Positions 23,483-38,588 of a stretch of DNA of 64,000 nucleotides are shown here, piece after piece (the stretch's first letter is position 1; each line of letters begins with the position of its first letter). The notes beneath the pieces were generated by a model. It ran no database searches. It had not been told where the DNA came from and was given only the letters and a program-made list of their open reading frames with translations. Both the position numbers and the translations under genes were made by a program. Where the stretch lies: NCBI RefSeq assembly GCF_000967965.1, contig NZ_LACC01000005.1, forward strand, positions 48,676 through 112,675. The letters run 5' to 3'. This DNA comes from Pseudomonas fluorescens. Lineage in GTDB: Bacteria; Pseudomonadota; Gammaproteobacteria; Pseudomonadales; Pseudomonadaceae.

Positions 23483-24946
23483 TCAACCCGCCAGGCCCGA
23501 CTGTTGAACCAGGTTCAGCAGCGGTTGCGGATACAGGCCGAGGAAGAACGCCAGTACGGCAATCGCCAGCAGCATCACGCCGCCTGCACGTTGTTCCCAG
23601 TGCAGCTGGGCGTCGACGCGACGCAGGTTTGGCTCGATCAGGAACAGGGTGACCATCACACGCAGGTAGTAGAACACGCCGATGGCGCTGCCCAGTACCA
23701 GGGAGCCGACCAGCCACCACTGATGGGACTCGACGCCGGTGGCGATGATGTAGAACTTGCCGATGAAGCCCGCGGTCAGCGGGATACCGGCCAGGGACAG
23801 CATCATCACGGTCAGGACGGCGGTCAGGTACGGACGGCGCCAGAACAGGCCGCGGTATTCGTACAGGGCATCTGCGTCACGGCCTTTGTACGGCGAGGAC
23901 ATCAGGGTGATCACGCCGAAAGCACCGAGGCTGGTGATCACGTAGGTGACCAGGTACACGCCGATGGCTTCCACGGCCAGACCCTTGCTCGCCACCAGGG
24001 CGATCAGCAGGTAGCCGAAGTGGGCGATGGACGAGTAACCCAGCAGACGCTTGAGGTTGCTCTGGGTCAGGGCCAGCAGGTTACCGAACAGGATCGACGC
24101 GATAGCGATGATGGTCAGCACGTTGCTCAGCACGCCGCTGCTCGCCGCTGGCGAGATCTGGAACAGACGCACCATCACCGCGAACACAGCCACTTTGGAA
24201 GCGGTAGCCAGGAACGCTGCAACCGGTGCCGGAGCACCTTCGTAGACGTCTGGAGTCCAGAGGTGGAAGGGTACCAGCGACAGCTTGAACGCCAGGCCGA
24301 TCAGCATCATGCCCAGGCCCAATTGAGCCAGCGAGCTTGGCAGACCAGTAGCCGCCAGCGCTTGGCCGATGCCGACGAAGCTCAGGGAACCGGCGTCAGC
24401 GTAGAGCAGGGCCATACCGAACAACAGGAACGCGGAACCTGCCGCCGACAGCACCATGTACTTGATGCCGGCTTCCAGCGAACGCTTGTTGAAGAAGGCA
24501 TAGGCCACCAGACCGTAGACCGGTACCGAGAGCAGTTCCAGGCCGACGAACAACCCGGCCAGGTGCTGCGCGCTGACCAGCACCAGGCCACCGGCGGCGG
24601 CCATCAGGATCAGCAGGTACAGTTCTTCACGGTTGCCCGGGTAACCCGTGCCGCCATCGCCGAGGTAGGCGTGGGCGAGGGTTACACAGGCGAGGGTGGC
24701 GACCAGGATCAGCGCCATGTACAGGCAGGCGAAGCTGTCGATCTGCAGCAATGGGGTCACGGCCAGGGGCGCGACTTTCAGGGCAGGCAGGATCGACAGC
24801 AGTGCCAGGTTCAGACCCGCCACCGACAGCAGGAAGGTCTGGGAGTGGTTGCGGCGCCAGGCGATCGCCAGCATCACCACGATGATCGTGGCGCTGGTGA
24901 TCAACAACGGCGCTAGCGCGATAAAGTGTTGAGTCGTGAATTCCAT
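23483..24946 (-). CDS. nuoN: NADH-quinone oxidoreductase subunit N
   Basis: NuoN is one of three antiporter-like membrane subunits of complex I that pump protons. The 487-residue protein has about 14 hydrophobic helices and conserved charged helices, for example [17 protein letters not shown] and [22 protein letters not shown] use the ATG at 24944-24946 (MEFTTQHF), since an upstream in-frame start adds 21 non-conserved residues overlapping nuoM. It is the last gene of the nuo operon and ends just before a terminator. Confidence 0.96.
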   Translation of the reverse strand: MEFTTQHFIALAPLLITSATIIVVMLAIAWRRNHSQTFLLSVAGLNLALLSILPALKVAPLAVTPLLQIDSFACLYMALILVATLACVTLAHAYLGDGGTGYPGNREELYLLILMAAAGGLVLVSAQHLAGLFVGLELLSVPVYGLVAYAFFNKRSLEAGIKYMVLSAAGSAFLLFGMALLYADAGSLSFVGIGQALAATGLPSSLAQLGLGMMLIGLAFKLSLVPFHLWTPDVYEGAPAPVAAFLATASKVAVFAVMVRLFQISPAASSGVLSNVLTIIAIASILFGNLLALTQSNLKRLLGYSSIAHFGYLLIALVASKGLAVEAIGVYLVTYVITSLGAFGVITLMSSPYKGRDADALYEYRGLFWRRPYLTAVLTVMMLSLAGIPLTAGFIGKFYIIATGVESHQWWLVGSLVLGSAIGVFYYLRVMVTLFLIEPNLRRVDAQLHWEQRAGGVMLLAIAVLAFFLGLYPQPLLNLVQQSGLAG

Positions 24947-24953
24947 AGCGCTC

Positions 24954-26486
24954 TTACCGGGCCGAAGCGAGTTGAGTGAAGGCGGTGCCGAGCCACTGCT
25001 GCACGCCATGCATCGTAGCGGCAGAGGTATCGAGGAACGGCTGCGGGTACACGCCGATGTAAATCAGCAGTGCAGCCAGACCGACCACCATGATCAGTTC
25101 GCGACCGTCCATGCCATGCAGCACCGCGTCCGATTTCGACGGGCCGAAGAAGGCACGGTGGACCATGATCAGCGAGTACACCGAACCGAACACCAGGCCG
25201 GACGTCGCGATCACGGTGACCCAAGGAGCGCTGGCGAAGGTGCCGATCAGAATCAGGAACTCACCGACAAAGTTACCGGTCGCCGGCAAGCCCAGGGAAG
25301 CTGCTGCGAAGAACAGGCTTAAGGCTGGCAGGTAAGCGATCTTCGACCACAGGCCACCCATTTCACGCATGTCGCGGGTGTGGGTACGCTCGTACAACTG
25401 ACCGGAGAGGATAAAGAGTGCCGCCGCCGACAGACCGTGGGCCAGCATCTGCATCACCGCGCCCTGCAGCGCCAGTTGGCTGCCGGAGTAGATGCCGATC
25501 AGTACGAAGCCCATGTGGGAAACGGACGAGAAGGCGATCAGACGCTTGATGTCGGTTTGCGCGAACGCCAGGAACGCACCGTAGAAGATCCCGATCAGAC
25601 CCAGGGTCATCGCAAACGGCGCGAACTCGGCCGAGGCATTCGGGAACAGCGGCAGGGCGAAACGCAGCAGGCCGTAGGCAGCGGTTTTCAGCAAGATACC
25701 AGCGAGGTCGACGGAACCTGCGGTCGGTGCCTGGGCGTGAGCATCAGGCAACCAGGAGTGGAACGGTACGACCGGCAGCTTGACCGCGAAGGCGATGAAG
25801 AAGCCGAGCATCAGGATGTACTCGGTGGTCATCGACATCTTGGTCTTCAACAGGTCGGCGTAGTTGAAGGTAATCACGCCGGTGTCGTTGAAGTTGACCA
25901 ATACCAGGCCCAGGATCGCCACCAGCATGATCAGGCCGGAAGCCTGAGTGAAGATGAAGAACTTGGTCGCCGCGTAGATCCGGGTTTTCTTGCCGTCCGA
26001 AGAACTGTGACCCCAGAGCGCGATGAGGAAGTACATCGGCACCAGCATCATTTCCCAGAAGAAGAAGAACATGAACAGGTCGAGGGCCAGGAACACGCCG
26101 ACGACACCGCCCAGGATCCACATCAGGTTCAGGTGGAAGAAGCCCACGTGACGCTGGATCTCTTTCCACGAGCAGAGTACCGAGAGCACACCCAGCAGGC
26201 CGGTCAGCAGGATCATCAACAGCGACAGGCCGTCGAGGGCCAGATGCACGTTGATGCCGAAGCGCTGGATCCAGACGTGCTTGAACTCAAGCGCCCAGGT
26301 CGGATCGGCGCCAGGCGCCGGAGCAAATGAATAGTCACCGTTGGCCCACAGCCAGAGGCCGAGGGAGAGCAGCAGGGACATGGTGATCAGCGCAATCCAG
26401 CGGGGGAGGGTGGCGCCGAAGCGCTCACCCATCCAGCACAGCAGGCCGCCGATGAAGGGGATCAGGATTAGCCAAGGCAGAATCAT
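24954..26486 (-). CDS. nuoM: NADH-quinone oxidoreductase subunit M
   Basis: This 510-residue antiporter-like subunit contributes one proton channel in the membrane arm. It shows the family blocks [19 protein letters not shown] and [23 protein letters not shown] with the key Glu and Lys residues in helices 5 and 7. It lies seven bases before nuoN and 39 bases after nuoL in transcription order. Confidence 0.97.
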   Translation of the reverse strand: MILPWLILIPFIGGLLCWMGERFGATLPRWIALITMSLLLSLGLWLWANGDYSFAPAPGADPTWALEFKHVWIQRFGINVHLALDGLSLLMILLTGLLGVLSVLCSWKEIQRHVGFFHLNLMWILGGVVGVFLALDLFMFFFFWEMMLVPMYFLIALWGHSSSDGKKTRIYAATKFFIFTQASGLIMLVAILGLVLVNFNDTGVITFNYADLLKTKMSMTTEYILMLGFFIAFAVKLPVVPFHSWLPDAHAQAPTAGSVDLAGILLKTAAYGLLRFALPLFPNASAEFAPFAMTLGLIGIFYGAFLAFAQTDIKRLIAFSSVSHMGFVLIGIYSGSQLALQGAVMQMLAHGLSAAALFILSGQLYERTHTRDMREMGGLWSKIAYLPALSLFFAAASLGLPATGNFVGEFLILIGTFASAPWVTVIATSGLVFGSVYSLIMVHRAFFGPSKSDAVLHGMDGRELIMVVGLAALLIYIGVYPQPFLDTSAATMHGVQQWLGTAFTQLASAR

Positions 26487-26525
26487 GACGGGTTCGTTTC
26501 CTTTCGCAAATTCGCAAGGTTCATA

Positions 26526-28379
26526 TCAGACCGCTACCAGCACGACGGCGCCAATGACCAGCACGGCACCAGCAGCCATCGAGGCGGCGTACCAACGCAG
26601 TTGACCGGTCTCGGTACGGCTCAGGGCGGTGTGACCGCCTTTGGCCATGCGCGGGATCAGACCGATGGTCTGGTCGAGCGGGTCTTTGCGCAGGATGTGG
26701 CTGATCGCCAGGTACGGCTTGACGAACAGTTTGTCGTAGATCCAGTCGAAGCCCCAGGCGGCGAACCACCAGGCCGAGAGGAAACGGCCGATGCCGCTGT
26801 TGGCGACGGCGGTGACGAAGCGACGCTTGCCGAGGAACAGCAGCGCAGCCAGCAGGATACCGGCCAGGGCGATGGCGCCCGAGGCGATTTCCAGGCTGTG
26901 CTTGGCTTCGCCGCCGGCATGGCCGACGCTTTCCGGCAGCACGCCGTGCAGCGGTGGAACGATCATCGCGCCGATGGCGGTGGACAATACAATCAGCACC
27001 GACAGTGGCAGCCAGTGGGCAATGCCGTGACCGGCGTGGGCTTCGGTCTTCGCTTCACCGTGGAACGCGATGAAGATCAGGCGGAAGGTGTACAGCGAAG
27101 TCATGAACGCGCCGACCAGACCTGCGTAGAGCAGACCGTTGTTGCCGCTGGCGAACGCTTCCCAGAGGATTTCGTCCTTGGAGTAGAAGCCTGCGGTTAC
27201 CAGAGGCAGGGCCGCCAGGGCCGCGCCGCCGACGATGAAGCTGGCGTAGGCCAGTGGCAGTTTCTTCCACAGGCCGCCCATCTTGAAGATGTTCTGCTCG
27301 TGGTGGCAGGCAACGATCACCGAGCCGGACGCAAGGAACAACAGGGCCTTGAAGAAGGCGTGGGTCATCAGGTGGAAGATCGCGCCATCCCAGGCACCGA
27401 CGCCCAGGGCCAGGAACATGTAGCCGATCTGGCTCATGGTCGAGTAGGCGAGGATACGCTTGATGTCGGTCTGAACCAGGGCTGCAAAACCAGCCAGGAC
27501 CAGGGTCACGCCACCGACGACTCCTACTAGATGCAGGATTTCCGGCGCCAGGGTGAACAGGCCGTGGGTACGGGCAATCAGGTAGACGCCAGCGGTCACC
27601 ATGGTTGCGGCGTGGATCAGTGCCGAAACCGGGGTAGGACCGGCCATCGCATCCGCCAGCCAGGTTTGCAGCGGCAGTTGCGCGGATTTACCGACAGCGC
27701 CGCCCAGCAGCATCAGGGTGGCCAGGACCATCCAGAAGTCGCCGGACTGGAACTTTTGCGGCGCCAGCACCAGCAGTTCCTGGACGTTCAGCGTGCCCAG
27801 TTGGGCAAACAGAATGAACAAGCCGATGGCCATGAACACGTCACCGATACGGGTCACGATGAAGGCCTTGAGTGCGGCGTTACCGTTGTTGCGATTGCTG
27901 TAGTAGAAACCGATCAACAGGTACGAGCACAGGCCCACGCCTTCCCAGCCGAAGTACACGAACAGCAGGTTATCGGCCAGGACCAGGAACAGCATACTGG
28001 CGATAAACAGGTTGGTGTAGGCGAAGAAGCGCGAGTAGCCGTCTTCACCGCGCATGTACCAGGAGGCGAACAGGTGGATCAGGAAGCCGACGCCGACGAC
28101 CACACCGAGCATGGTCACGGACAGACCATCCAGGTACAGGGCGAAGTTCGGCGTGAAGCCTTCCACCGCCATCCATTGCCACAACACCAGGGTGTAGTGA
28201 CCGCCTTCCGGCGGGGCGACGTTGAACTGCCAGATCACATAGGCCGCGACAATCGCCGACAGGCCAATGGAGCCGACGCCGATCAGCGCCGAAAGGTTTT
28301 CCGAGAGGCGTCCCCGGGAGAACGCCAGCAGCACAAAACCGATCAGGGGGAACAGGAAAGTCAGATAGAGAAGGTTCAT
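26526..28379 (-). CDS. nuoL: NADH-quinone oxidoreductase subunit L
   Basis: This 617-residue subunit is the distal antiporter-like protein of complex I and carries the long C-terminal lateral helix that braces the membrane arm. It shows [21 protein letters not shown] and [22 protein letters not shown], both conserved. Its start overlaps the nuoK stop (ATGA at 28376-28379), so the two are translationally coupled. Confidence 0.97.
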   Translation of the reverse strand: MNLLYLTFLFPLIGFVLLAFSRGRLSENLSALIGVGSIGLSAIVAAYVIWQFNVAPPEGGHYTLVLWQWMAVEGFTPNFALYLDGLSVTMLGVVVGVGFLIHLFASWYMRGEDGYSRFFAYTNLFIASMLFLVLADNLLFVYFGWEGVGLCSYLLIGFYYSNRNNGNAALKAFIVTRIGDVFMAIGLFILFAQLGTLNVQELLVLAPQKFQSGDFWMVLATLMLLGGAVGKSAQLPLQTWLADAMAGPTPVSALIHAATMVTAGVYLIARTHGLFTLAPEILHLVGVVGGVTLVLAGFAALVQTDIKRILAYSTMSQIGYMFLALGVGAWDGAIFHLMTHAFFKALLFLASGSVIVACHHEQNIFKMGGLWKKLPLAYASFIVGGAALAALPLVTAGFYSKDEILWEAFASGNNGLLYAGLVGAFMTSLYTFRLIFIAFHGEAKTEAHAGHGIAHWLPLSVLIVLSTAIGAMIVPPLHGVLPESVGHAGGEAKHSLEIASGAIALAGILLAALLFLGKRRFVTAVANSGIGRFLSAWWFAAWGFDWIYDKLFVKPYLAISHILRKDPLDQTIGLIPRMAKGGHTALSRTETGQLRWYAASMAAGAVLVIGAVVLVAV

Positions 28380-28684
28380 CCGCGCATCTCACTGGCAGCG
28401 TCGATATCGAGCGTGTGGAAGCGGCGATACAGTTGCAGCAGGATCGCCAGGCCAATACTGGCCTCGGCGGCTGCCAGGCTGATCACCAGGATGAACATGA
28501 TTTGTCCATCCGGCTGCGCCCAGCGGCTACCGGCAACGATGAACGCCAGGGCGGAGGCATTCATCATGACCTCCAGGCTCATCAGCACGAAGAGAATGTT
28601 GCGGCGGACCATCAGGCCAACCAGACCGAGGCAGAACAGGATGCCGGCAACCGCCAGACCATGCTCCATGGGGATAGCAGGCAT
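28376..28684 (-). CDS. nuoK: NADH-quinone oxidoreductase subunit K
   Basis: NuoK is a small three-helix subunit with two buried glutamates needed for proton transfer, seen in [11 protein letters not shown] and [11 protein letters not shown]. Two ATGs are possible. The one at 28684 (MPAIPMEHG) lies eight bases after AAGGAG and gives the usual 102 residues. The one at 28690 is only two bases from that site, so I prefer 28684. Confidence 0.95.
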   Translation of the reverse strand: MPAIPMEHGLAVAGILFCLGLVGLMVRRNILFVLMSLEVMMNASALAFIVAGSRWAQPDGQIMFILVISLAAAEASIGLAILLQLYRRFHTLDIDAASEMRG

Positions 28685-28686
28685 CG

Positions 28687-29190
28687 TCATTGCTCCTTGG
28701 CTTCGTTGCGGCCCAAGTGGAACGCCGTGACGGCTGCAGCGAGCAGCAGCATCGAGGCGAGTTCGACCACCAGCAGGTAAGGACCGAACAGGCTGATGCC
28801 CACGGCCTTGGCGTCTACGGTGGTGTGGCCGATGGCTTCACCGGTCTGGTGGGAGAACAGCACGTACAGCAGTTCCACCAGCAGCAGCGCGGCGAGGAGG
28901 ACCGGGCCGCCCCAAATGCCGGGTTTGAGCCAGGCGCGCTCTTGCTGAGCCGAGGCGGGCCCCAGGTTCAGCATCATCACCACGAACACGAACAGCACCA
29001 TGATGGCGCCAGCGTAGGCGATCACTTCCAGAACACCGGCAAACGGTGCGCCGAGGGCGAAGAACGTCATGGCCACGGCGATCAGCGAAATGATCAGGTA
29101 GAGCAGGGCGTGCACAGGGTTGGTATTGGTGATCACGCGAAGCGTGGACACCACAGCGATACCCGATGCGAAATAGAAAGCGAATTCCAT
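28687..29190 (-). CDS. nuoJ: NADH-quinone oxidoreductase subunit J
   Basis: This 167-residue membrane subunit has five helices and the conserved third helix seen as [20 protein letters not shown], whose pi-bulge is linked to the conformational cycle of complex I. It is preceded by AAGGAA and sits 9 bases after nuoI in transcription order. It ends just before nuoK. Confidence 0.96.
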   Translation of the reverse strand: MEFAFYFASGIAVVSTLRVITNTNPVHALLYLIISLIAVAMTFFALGAPFAGVLEVIAYAGAIMVLFVFVVMMLNLGPASAQQERAWLKPGIWGGPVLLAALLLVELLYVLFSHQTGEAIGHTTVDAKAVGISLFGPYLLVVELASMLLLAAAVTAFHLGRNEAKEQ

Positions 29191-29199
29191 CTTTCTTCC

Positions 29200-29745
29200 T
29201 TAAGGCAGCAAGCTCTTCACGTTGATCGGCTGGGCTTCATTCTGCGCGGAGCCTTTGGGCTTCCCGGCAATCGCCATACCTGCAACACGATAGAAGTTGT
29301 AATCAGGGTTTTTGCCGGGGCCGGAGATCAGCAGATCTTCTTTCTCGTAAACCAGGTCCTGACGTTTGAACTCGGCCATTTCGAAATCCGGCGTCAGCTG
29401 GATCGCGGTGGTCGGGCAGGCTTCCTCGCAGAGGCCGCAGAAAATGCAGCGCGAGAAGTTGATGCGGAAGAAGTCCGGGTACCAGCGACCGTCTTCGGTT
29501 TCAGCTTTCTGCAGCGAGATGCAACCGACCGGGCACGCCACGGCGCACAGGTTGCACGCTACACAACGCTCTTCGCCGTCGGGGTCGCGGGTCAGGACGA
29601 TACGTCCACGGTAGCGCGGCGGCAGGTAGACCGGTTCTTCCGGGTACTGCAGCGTGTCACGCTTGCGGAAGGCGTGGCTGAAGATCATCACCAGGCTACG
29701 AAGCTGGGTGTAGAAGCCATGCACGATGTCAAAAATGTACTTCAT
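29200..29745 (-). CDS. nuoI: NADH-quinone oxidoreductase subunit I
   Basis: This 181-residue peripheral subunit carries clusters N6a and N6b in two ferredoxin-like motifs, [15 protein letters not shown] and [15 protein letters not shown], and passes electrons from the NuoG side to cluster N2. The N-terminal helix anchors it to the membrane arm. The length is normal. Confidence 0.97.
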   Translation of the reverse strand: MKYIFDIVHGFYTQLRSLVMIFSHAFRKRDTLQYPEEPVYLPPRYRGRIVLTRDPDGEERCVACNLCAVACPVGCISLQKAETEDGRWYPDFFRINFSRCIFCGLCEEACPTTAIQLTPDFEMAEFKRQDLVYEKEDLLISGPGKNPDYNFYRVAGMAIAGKPKGSAQNEAQPINVKSLLP

Positions 29746-29757
29746 GATTCTCTATCC

Positions 29758-30765
29758 TCACTGAGCCGCGACGGCGGGCGTGTTGAGCAACACGATCGCA
29801 GCGGTCACCAGCATGTTGACGAGGGTCAGCGGCAGGCAGAACTTCCAGCTGAAATCCATCACTTGGTCATACCGTGGGCGCGGAATCGAGGCGCGCAGCA
29901 GGATGAAGAACATGATGAAGAACGCGGTTTTCAACGCGAACCAGATGAACGGGATCTGCGGCAGGATGCCAAACGGACCGTGCCAGCCACCGAAGAACAA
30001 GGTCACCAGCAGCGCCGAAATCAACACGATGCCGATGTACTCGCCGACGAAGAACATGCCCCATTTCATGCCGGCGTATTCAATGTGGTAACCGTCGGCC
30101 AGTTCCTGCTCCGCTTCCGGCTGGTCGAACGGGTGACGGTGAGTCACGGCGACGCCAGCGATGAAGAAGGTCAGGAAACCGAAGATCTGCGGAATGACGA
30201 ACCACAGGTTCTGCGCTTGATATTCAACGATGTCGCGCATGTTGAACGAGCCGACCTGGATCACGATGCCCATCAGCGACAGGCCCATGAACACTTCGTA
30301 CGACACGGTTTGTGCCGAGGCCCGCAAGCTGCCCAACAGGGCGAACTTGTTGTTGCTCGACCAGCCGGCGAACAGCACCGCGTAGACCGACAGACCCGCC
30401 ATGGCGAAGAAGAACAGGATGCCGATGTTGATGTCCGCGACACCCCATGTCGGGGTGATCGGGATGATTGCAAAGGCAATCAGCAAGGCGCTCATGGCCA
30501 CGACCGGCGCCAAAGTGAAGATCACTTTGTCGGCGAACGGCGGGGTCCAGTCTTCCTTGAAGAACATCTTGATCATGTCGGCCGCGATCTGGAACGCGCC
30601 GAACGGACCGACTCGGTTCGGACCGTAACGGTCCTGCCAGAGGGCGAGCAGACGACGCTCGACCCAGCTCAGCAGGGCGCCGCAAACCACTACGGCGAGC
30701 AGAATCACCACGGCCTTGAGGACCGCGATGATGATGTCGATCACTTCAGGAGTGAACAAGGTCAT
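29758..30765 (-). CDS. nuoH: NADH-quinone oxidoreductase subunit H
   Basis: This 335-residue membrane subunit with eight helices forms part of the quinone chamber. The conserved stretches [30 protein letters not shown] and [20 protein letters not shown] are present. Its start overlaps the nuoG stop by four bases. Confidence 0.97.
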   Translation of the reverse strand: MTLFTPEVIDIIIAVLKAVVILLAVVVCGALLSWVERRLLALWQDRYGPNRVGPFGAFQIAADMIKMFFKEDWTPPFADKVIFTLAPVVAMSALLIAFAIIPITPTWGVADINIGILFFFAMAGLSVYAVLFAGWSSNNKFALLGSLRASAQTVSYEVFMGLSLMGIVIQVGSFNMRDIVEYQAQNLWFVIPQIFGFLTFFIAGVAVTHRHPFDQPEAEQELADGYHIEYAGMKWGMFFVGEYIGIVLISALLVTLFFGGWHGPFGILPQIPFIWFALKTAFFIMFFILLRASIPRPRYDQVMDFSWKFCLPLTLVNMLVTAAIVLLNTPAVAAQ

Positions 30766-33476
30766 TGAGCTGCCTCCTGCAGACCGTCAACGGAAAAGCC
30801 TGCGATCGCTGGCGGAATGCCGGCGATGCCCGCAGGCAGTGCCACCAGACCAGCGCCCAGCTCTTCATTGATGCGCAGCGGCAGACGCAGGGTCTGACCA
30901 GCGACGTTCAAGCTCAGCATGGCGCCGTCGTTGACACCCAGGCGGTCGGCTTCGGACTTGGCCAGAGCAACATAAGCAGCCGGAATGCGTTCCTGAACCG
31001 GAGCGGCTTTCGAAGAGTTCTCTTCGCTGCCGAACAGGTGGAAGAACGGCACAACCTGCCAGGTACCTGGAGCAGGGTTGAACGCGCGCGGAACGCTGGC
31101 GAACCAGTTCAGCGAGTCACCGGCGCTTTCGATCAGGCGGGTGCCCGGGTCGCCAGCGCGGATGTGACCACCGACTTCGTCCTGGAACTTGTTCCAGGCT
31201 TGCGGCGAGTTCCAGCCCGGAGACCAGGCGAATGGCACTTGCTGACGCGGTTCGGCCGAGCCCGAGTAACCTTCCATCGAGAAGGCGAACGCGGTGTCCT
31301 TGTCCTGCGGGGTACGCGGTTCGTGCACGCTGATGTCGGCGCGCATGGCGGTACGACCGGAGTAACGCAGCGGTTCACGGGCCAGTTTCATGCCCTTGAT
31401 GCGGAACGCGGCGGACGGTGCGGCATCGACGATGCGGTTCAGGATCGAGGTGCTGGAAGCGACGGCGGCGGTGGCGTGGTCCAGTTGGGTCCAGTCAATC
31501 GGCTGGTTCAACAGGGTTGCGCGCAGGGCATGCAGCCAGCGCCAGCCTTCGTGAACCAGGATGCTCGCGTCCATGTACTTCGGATCGAAAACCTGGAAGA
31601 AGCGCTGGGCGCGGCCTTCCTGGCTGACCAGGGTGCCGTCGCCTTCAGCGAAGCTGGCGGCTGGCAGGACCAGCTGCGCGCGATCGCTGGTGGCAGTCTT
31701 CTGATGGTCGGCGACGATCAGCACTTTGGCGGCGGTCAGGGCAGCATCGACACGGGCCTTGTCGGTACGGGTGTACAGATCGTTTTCCAGCACGACGATG
31801 GCGTCGGCCTTACCGTCGATCACCGCTTGCAGCGCGGCGTCGACCGATTCGCCACCGAGCATGGCCAGGCCGAGGCTGTTGGCCTCTGGCACGATCAGGC
31901 TGATGGAACCGTTCTTCTCGCGCAGCTTCAGAGCCTTGGCGATGTTCGCGGCGGCTTCGATCAGGGCTTTGGAGCCCAGGGAAGTACCGGCGATGATCAG
32001 TGGGCGCTTGGCGGCGAGCAGGGCATCGGCGATGCGCTTGGCCAGTTCGAGGGCTTCAGCGTCCAGGCCTTCAACGGCTGGTGCGCTGGCGTCGAGGGCG
32101 TGAGCCACGGCGAAACCGATGCGGGCCAGGTCGTCTGGAGCGGCGTGAACGCACTCTTCGGCGATGTCGTCGAGCTTGGTTTCAGCCAGGCTTGCGATGA
32201 ACAGCGGGTTCAGCGCGTGCTGACCGATGTTCTTCACCGCGGCGTCGAGCCAAGGCTGGACGCGCATGGCGTCGGCCATGTCTTCGGCCTTGCCCTTGAC
32301 CGATTGACGCAGGGACAGGGCCATGCGCGCAGCAGTCTGGGTCAGGTCTTCACCGAGGACGAACACGGCGTCGTGGTCTTCGATGTCACGCATGTTCGGC
32401 ACTGGCAGCGGGCTGTCTTTAAGCACTTGCAGGACCAGGCGAATGCGCTCCAGCTCGGCAGCTTCGATACCGGAGTAGAAGTGCTCGGCGCCCACCAGTT
32501 CGCGCAACGCGTAGTTGCTTTCGAGGCTGGCACGTGGCGAACCGATACCGACGATGTTGCGGCCGCGCAGCAGGTCGGCGGCTTTATCCAGTGCTTCGTC
32601 GAGGCTCAGTTTGGTGCCGTTGGCCAGCAATGGCTGACGCGGGCGGTCTTCGCGGTTGACGTAGCCGTAGCCGAAACGGCCACGGTCGCACAGGAAGTAC
32701 TGGTTCACCGAACCGTTGAAACGGTTTTCGATGCGACGCAGTTCGCCGTAACGCTCGCCCGGGGAGATATTGCAACCGCTGGAGCAGCCATGGCAGATGC
32801 TCGGCGAGAACTGCATGTCCCACTTGCGGTTGTAGCGTTCGGAGTGAGTCTTGTCGGTGAACACACCGGTCGGGCAGACCTCGGTGAGGTTGCCGGAGAA
32901 CTCGCTTTCCAGGGTGCCGTCTTCAACGCGACCGAAGTACACGTTGTCGTGGGCGCCGAACACACCCAGGTCGGTGCCGCCAGCGTAGTCTTTATAGAAG
33001 CGCACGCAGCGGTAGCAAGCGATGCAGCGGTTCATCTCGTGGGAAATGAACGGGCCCAGTTGCTGGTTCTGGTGGGTACGCTTGGTGAAGCGGTAACGGC
33101 GCTCGTTGTGGCCGGTCATTACCGTCATGTCTTGCAGGTGGCAGTGACCGCCTTCTTCACAGACCGGGCAGTCGTGAGGGTGGTTGGTCATCAACCATTC
33201 AACAACACTGGCGCGGAAGGCCTTGGATTCTTCATCTTCGATGGAGATCCAGGTGCCGTCGGTGGCAGGGGTCATGCAGGACATGACGATACGACCACGG
33301 GTGTCGTTCTCGTCGGTGTACTGCTTGACCGCGCACTGGCGGCAAGCGCCAACGCTGCCAAGGGCAGGGTGCCAGCAGAAATAAGGGATATCGAGGCCTA
33401 GCGACAGACATGCCTGTAACAGGTTGTCTGCCCCATCGACTTCGAGCTCTTTGCCGTCTACGTGGATAGTGGCCAT
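30762..33476 (-). CDS. nuoG: NADH-quinone oxidoreductase subunit G
   Basis: This 904-residue subunit is the largest of the hydrophilic arm. The N-terminal region binds a [2Fe-2S] cluster ([15 protein letters not shown]...SC), then N5 ([14 protein letters not shown]) and N4 (CIACYRC...EVCPTG). The extra cluster N7 of the E. coli type is also supported by CHGCSSGC and a later LCDRG. The remainder is a molybdopterin-oxidoreductase-like fold without a cofactor. It is separated from nuoF by 137 bases, the largest gap in the operon, which contains a strong hairpin. Confidence 0.97.
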   Translation of the reverse strand: MATIHVDGKELEVDGADNLLQACLSLGLDIPYFCWHPALGSVGACRQCAVKQYTDENDTRGRIVMSCMTPATDGTWISIEDEESKAFRASVVEWLMTNHPHDCPVCEEGGHCHLQDMTVMTGHNERRYRFTKRTHQNQQLGPFISHEMNRCIACYRCVRFYKDYAGGTDLGVFGAHDNVYFGRVEDGTLESEFSGNLTEVCPTGVFTDKTHSERYNRKWDMQFSPSICHGCSSGCNISPGERYGELRRIENRFNGSVNQYFLCDRGRFGYGYVNREDRPRQPLLANGTKLSLDEALDKAADLLRGRNIVGIGSPRASLESNYALRELVGAEHFYSGIEAAELERIRLVLQVLKDSPLPVPNMRDIEDHDAVFVLGEDLTQTAARMALSLRQSVKGKAEDMADAMRVQPWLDAAVKNIGQHALNPLFIASLAETKLDDIAEECVHAAPDDLARIGFAVAHALDASAPAVEGLDAEALELAKRIADALLAAKRPLIIAGTSLGSKALIEAAANIAKALKLREKNGSISLIVPEANSLGLAMLGGESVDAALQAVIDGKADAIVVLENDLYTRTDKARVDAALTAAKVLIVADHQKTATSDRAQLVLPAASFAEGDGTLVSQEGRAQRFFQVFDPKYMDASILVHEGWRWLHALRATLLNQPIDWTQLDHATAAVASSTSILNRIVDAAPSAAFRIKGMKLAREPLRYSGRTAMRADISVHEPRTPQDKDTAFAFSMEGYSGSAEPRQQVPFAWSPGWNSPQAWNKFQDEVGGHIRAGDPGTRLIESAGDSLNWFASVPRAFNPAPGTWQVVPFFHLFGSEENSSKAAPVQERIPAAYVALAKSEADRLGVNDGAMLSLNVAGQTLRLPLRINEELGAGLVALPAGIAGIPPAIAGFSVDGLQEAAQ

Positions 33477-33578
33477 GGTTCAAAGTTCTTCGTTGGCCCG
33501 GTGTCAGCGGGCGTGGCTAATGGAATCTTGTTATCCGCGTGAATCAACACAGCCGCTTACGGCGTCATCACACGAAAA

Positions 33579-33607
33579 GCGAAGGGCACGGACCCTTCGC
33601 CTTTTTT
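33579..33607. other. Strong hairpin inside the nuo operon, between nuoF and nuoG
   Basis: A perfect eight-base stem GCGAAGGG / CCCTTCGC with a six-base loop lies just after nuoF. On the plus strand it is followed by TTTTTT, giving a textbook terminator. In the direction of nuo transcription it is followed only by CTTTTCG, so it would be at best a partial terminator. It could cause attenuation, mRNA processing or stop antisense transcripts entering nuoF. Confidence 0.65.
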
Positions 33608-33613
33608 AAGCGT

Positions 33614-34969
33614 TTACGCGCCGACTACGATCGGCCTTGCCAGAGGCGGGACGGCGGCGCTGACAGGCGCGATACCGGCTTCGAACTCTGGACGGAAGTA
33701 TTTGATTGCGCTGCCCAACGGCTCCACGGCGCCCGGTGCGTGAGCACAGAAGGTCTTGCCAGGGCCGAGGAAGCCGACCAGACCCAGCAGGGTCTCGATG
33801 TCGCCTGTCTGGCCTTCGCCGTTCTCGATGGCCATCAGGAGCTTGACGCTCCATGGCAAGCCATCGCGGCACGGGGTGCAGAAGCCACAGGACTCGCGAG
33901 CGAAGAACTGCTCCATGTTGCGCAGCAGGGACACCATGTTGACGCTGTCGTCCACCGCCATGGCCAGGCCGGTACCCATGCGGGTGCCCACTTTGGCGAT
34001 GCCGCCGGCGTACATTTGTGCGTCCAGGTGTTCCGGCAACAGGAAGCCGGTACCGGCGCCGCCAGGCTGCCAGCACTTGAGCTTGTAACCGTCGCGCATG
34101 CCGCCGGCGTAGTCTTCGAACAGCTCGCGACCGGTAACGCCGAACGGCAGTTCCCACAGGCCAGGGTTCTTGACCTTGCCGGAGAAGCCCATGAGCTTGG
34201 TGCCCATGTCTTCGCTGCCTTCGCGGGCCAACGATTTGTACCAGTCCACGCCGTCAGCAATGATCGCCGGCACGTTGCACAGGGTCTCGACGTTGTTCAC
34301 GCAAGTCGGCTTGCCCCATACGCCAACGGCGGCAGGGAAGGGCGGCTTGGAGCGCGGGTTGGCGCGGCGGCCTTCGAGGGAGTTGATCAGCGCGGTTTCT
34401 TCACCGCAGATGTAACGCCCGGCGCCGGTGTGGACGAACAGCTCGAAATCAAAACCCGAGCCCAGGATGTTCTTGCCCAGCAGGCCGGCTGCCTTGGCTT
34501 CTTCCACGGCACGGTTCAAGTGCTTGGCGGCGGTGGTGTACTCGCCACGCAGGAAGATGTAGCCACGGTAGGTTTTCAGCGCGCGGGCACTGATCAGCAT
34601 GCCTTCGATCAGCAGATGGGGCAGTTGCTCCATCAGCATGCGGTCTTTCCAGGTGTTGGGCTCCATTTCATCCGCGTTGCACAGCAGGTAGCGGATGTTG
34701 ATGGATTCGTCCTTTGGCATCAGGCCCCACTTAACACCAGTGGGGAAGCCAGCACCGCCGCGACCCTTGAGGCCGGAGTCTTTCACGGTCTGGACGATGT
34801 CGTCCTGAGCCATGTCGGCGAAGGCCTTGCGCGCAGCGGCGTAACCGTTCTTGGCCTGGTACTCGTCGAGCCATACGGCTTCGCCGTCGTCACGCAGGCG
34901 CCAGGTCAGCGGGTGAGTCTCGGCCGAACGCTTGATGAGGTTGGCCGGACCGAAAGAAGTCAGGGTCAT
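33614..34969 (-). CDS. nuoF: NADH-quinone oxidoreductase subunit F
   Basis: This 451-residue subunit binds NADH and FMN and starts the electron path. The glycine-rich FMN/NADH loop is [10 protein letters not shown], and cluster N3 is bound by [12 protein letters not shown] with a distal Cys in KTFCAH. Its ATG overlaps the nuoE stop by four bases (34966-34969). Confidence 0.97.
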   Translation of the reverse strand: MTLTSFGPANLIKRSAETHPLTWRLRDDGEAVWLDEYQAKNGYAAARKAFADMAQDDIVQTVKDSGLKGRGGAGFPTGVKWGLMPKDESINIRYLLCNADEMEPNTWKDRMLMEQLPHLLIEGMLISARALKTYRGYIFLRGEYTTAAKHLNRAVEEAKAAGLLGKNILGSGFDFELFVHTGAGRYICGEETALINSLEGRRANPRSKPPFPAAVGVWGKPTCVNNVETLCNVPAIIADGVDWYKSLAREGSEDMGTKLMGFSGKVKNPGLWELPFGVTGRELFEDYAGGMRDGYKLKCWQPGGAGTGFLLPEHLDAQMYAGGIAKVGTRMGTGLAMAVDDSVNMVSLLRNMEQFFARESCGFCTPCRDGLPWSVKLLMAIENGEGQTGDIETLLGLVGFLGPGKTFCAHAPGAVEPLGSAIKYFRPEFEAGIAPVSAAVPPLARPIVVGA

Positions 34970-35463
34970 ACGTAGCCCTCGAGCAAATTGGCAACGCCTG
35001 CTGGCTGCACATCACCGAAAGTGTCGTCGTCGATCATCAACGCCGGCGCCTTGTCGCAGTTGCCGAGGCAGCAGACCGGCAGCAGGGTGAAACGACCGTC
35101 GGCGGTGGTCTGACCCAGGCCGATGCCCAGCTTGCTCTGGATTTCGCTGACCACGGACTCGTGGCCGCCGATGTAGCAGACCATGCTGTCGCAGACGCGA
35201 ATGATGTGACGACCGACCGGCTGACGGAAGATCTGGCTATAGAAAGTCGCCACGCCTTCAACGTCGCTGGCCGGGATGCCGAGGATCTCGCCGATGGCGT
35301 ACAGAGCGCCGTCCGGCACCCAGCCACGTTCCTTCTGGACGATCTTCAGGGCTTCGATCGACGCCGCGCGCGGGTCTTCGTAGTGATGCAACTCGTGCTC
35401 GATGGCCGAGCGCTCGGTTTCACTCAAGGTGAAACGGTCTGTCTGGATAAGCGTGCTGTTCAT
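34966..35463 (-). CDS. nuoE: NADH-quinone oxidoreductase subunit E
   Basis: This 165-residue thioredoxin-like subunit holds the off-path [2Fe-2S] cluster N1a, with Cys ligands in CDSMVC and [10 protein letters not shown]. It lies three bases after nuoCD and overlaps nuoF. Confidence 0.97.
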   Translation of the reverse strand: MNSTLIQTDRFTLSETERSAIEHELHHYEDPRAASIEALKIVQKERGWVPDGALYAIGEILGIPASDVEGVATFYSQIFRQPVGRHIIRVCDSMVCYIGGHESVVSEIQSKLGIGLGQTTADGRFTLLPVCCLGNCDKAPALMIDDDTFGDVQPAGVANLLEGYV

Positions 35464-35465
35464 GC

Positions 35466-37998
<2,533 letters not shown>

Positions 37999-38008
37999 TG
38001 CCAAAGCC

Positions 38009-38422
38009 TCATTGTTTCAGCTTCGCTTGCCGCTTGCGCCGAGCTTCCGGAGCCCAGTCAAGGGCGCCCACTCGGAATAGGTAGACAAGGCCTGCCAACA
38101 GAATTGCTATGAAAACGAGAGCTTCGACGAATCCGGTCCAGCCGCTTTCGCGGACGGACACAGACCATGCAAAGAGAAAGAGGGCTTCGATATCGAAGAT
38201 CACGAAGAGCATCGCGACCAGATAGAATTTGGCTGAGAGCCGCAAGCGGGCGCCACCTGTAGGTAGCATGCCGGACTCGAACGGTTCGTTTTTGCTGCGG
38301 CCCCAGGCTTTTGACCCAAGGAGGCTGGAGACGCCCAGCATGAAGGCACAGAGGCCGACGACGCCTAGAAGGAAAATGGCAAAGCCCCAGTTGTGGGCCA
38401 TGAGTCCTGTCGCTTCGGGCAT
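38009..38422 (-). CDS. nuoA: NADH-quinone oxidoreductase subunit A
   Basis: NuoA is a three-helix membrane subunit next to the quinone cavity. The conserved loop [13 protein letters not shown] and helix [21 protein letters not shown] are present. The ATG at 38422 ([13 protein letters not shown]) gives 137 residues. Longer in-frame starts extend into the leader and look non-coding. It is the first gene of the nuo operon. Confidence 0.96.
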   Translation of the reverse strand: MPEATGLMAHNWGFAIFLLGVVGLCAFMLGVSSLLGSKAWGRSKNEPFESGMLPTGGARLRLSAKFYLVAMLFVIFDIEALFLFAWSVSVRESGWTGFVEALVFIAILLAGLVYLFRVGALDWAPEARRKRQAKLKQ

Positions 38423-38557
38423 GCTGGTAATCCTTAACAGAGAGCAAGGGTCTCTGAGCTTGAAAAGAAACAAAAGCAGTGACGATATGTCGCAGCAATC
38501 AATCCCGCTGATTTTATGGCTAAACACCCGGCAAGTAAAATTCCTATAGCGAAATTT

Positions 38558-38588
38558 ATTATAGGAATAAGGACATAGCGCGCTTCAA
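38558..38588 (-). promoter_or_regulatory. Candidate nuo operon promoter with inverted repeat
   Basis: On the minus strand a perfect -10 TATAAT (38558-38563) is preceded 19 bases upstream by TTGAAG (38583-38588). The -10 overlaps one arm of a perfect nine-base inverted repeat, ATTCCTATA / TATAGGAAT (38540-38548 and 38560-38568). Transcription would start near 38551, leaving a leader of about 130 bases. The spacer is longer than ideal, so the -35 is less sure than the -10. Confidence 0.55.

Noticed and set aside
28690..33401. Long plus-strand open frames opposite nuoG to nuoJ
   Set aside because: These are complement-frame shadows of clear nuo genes with no domain or start signal.
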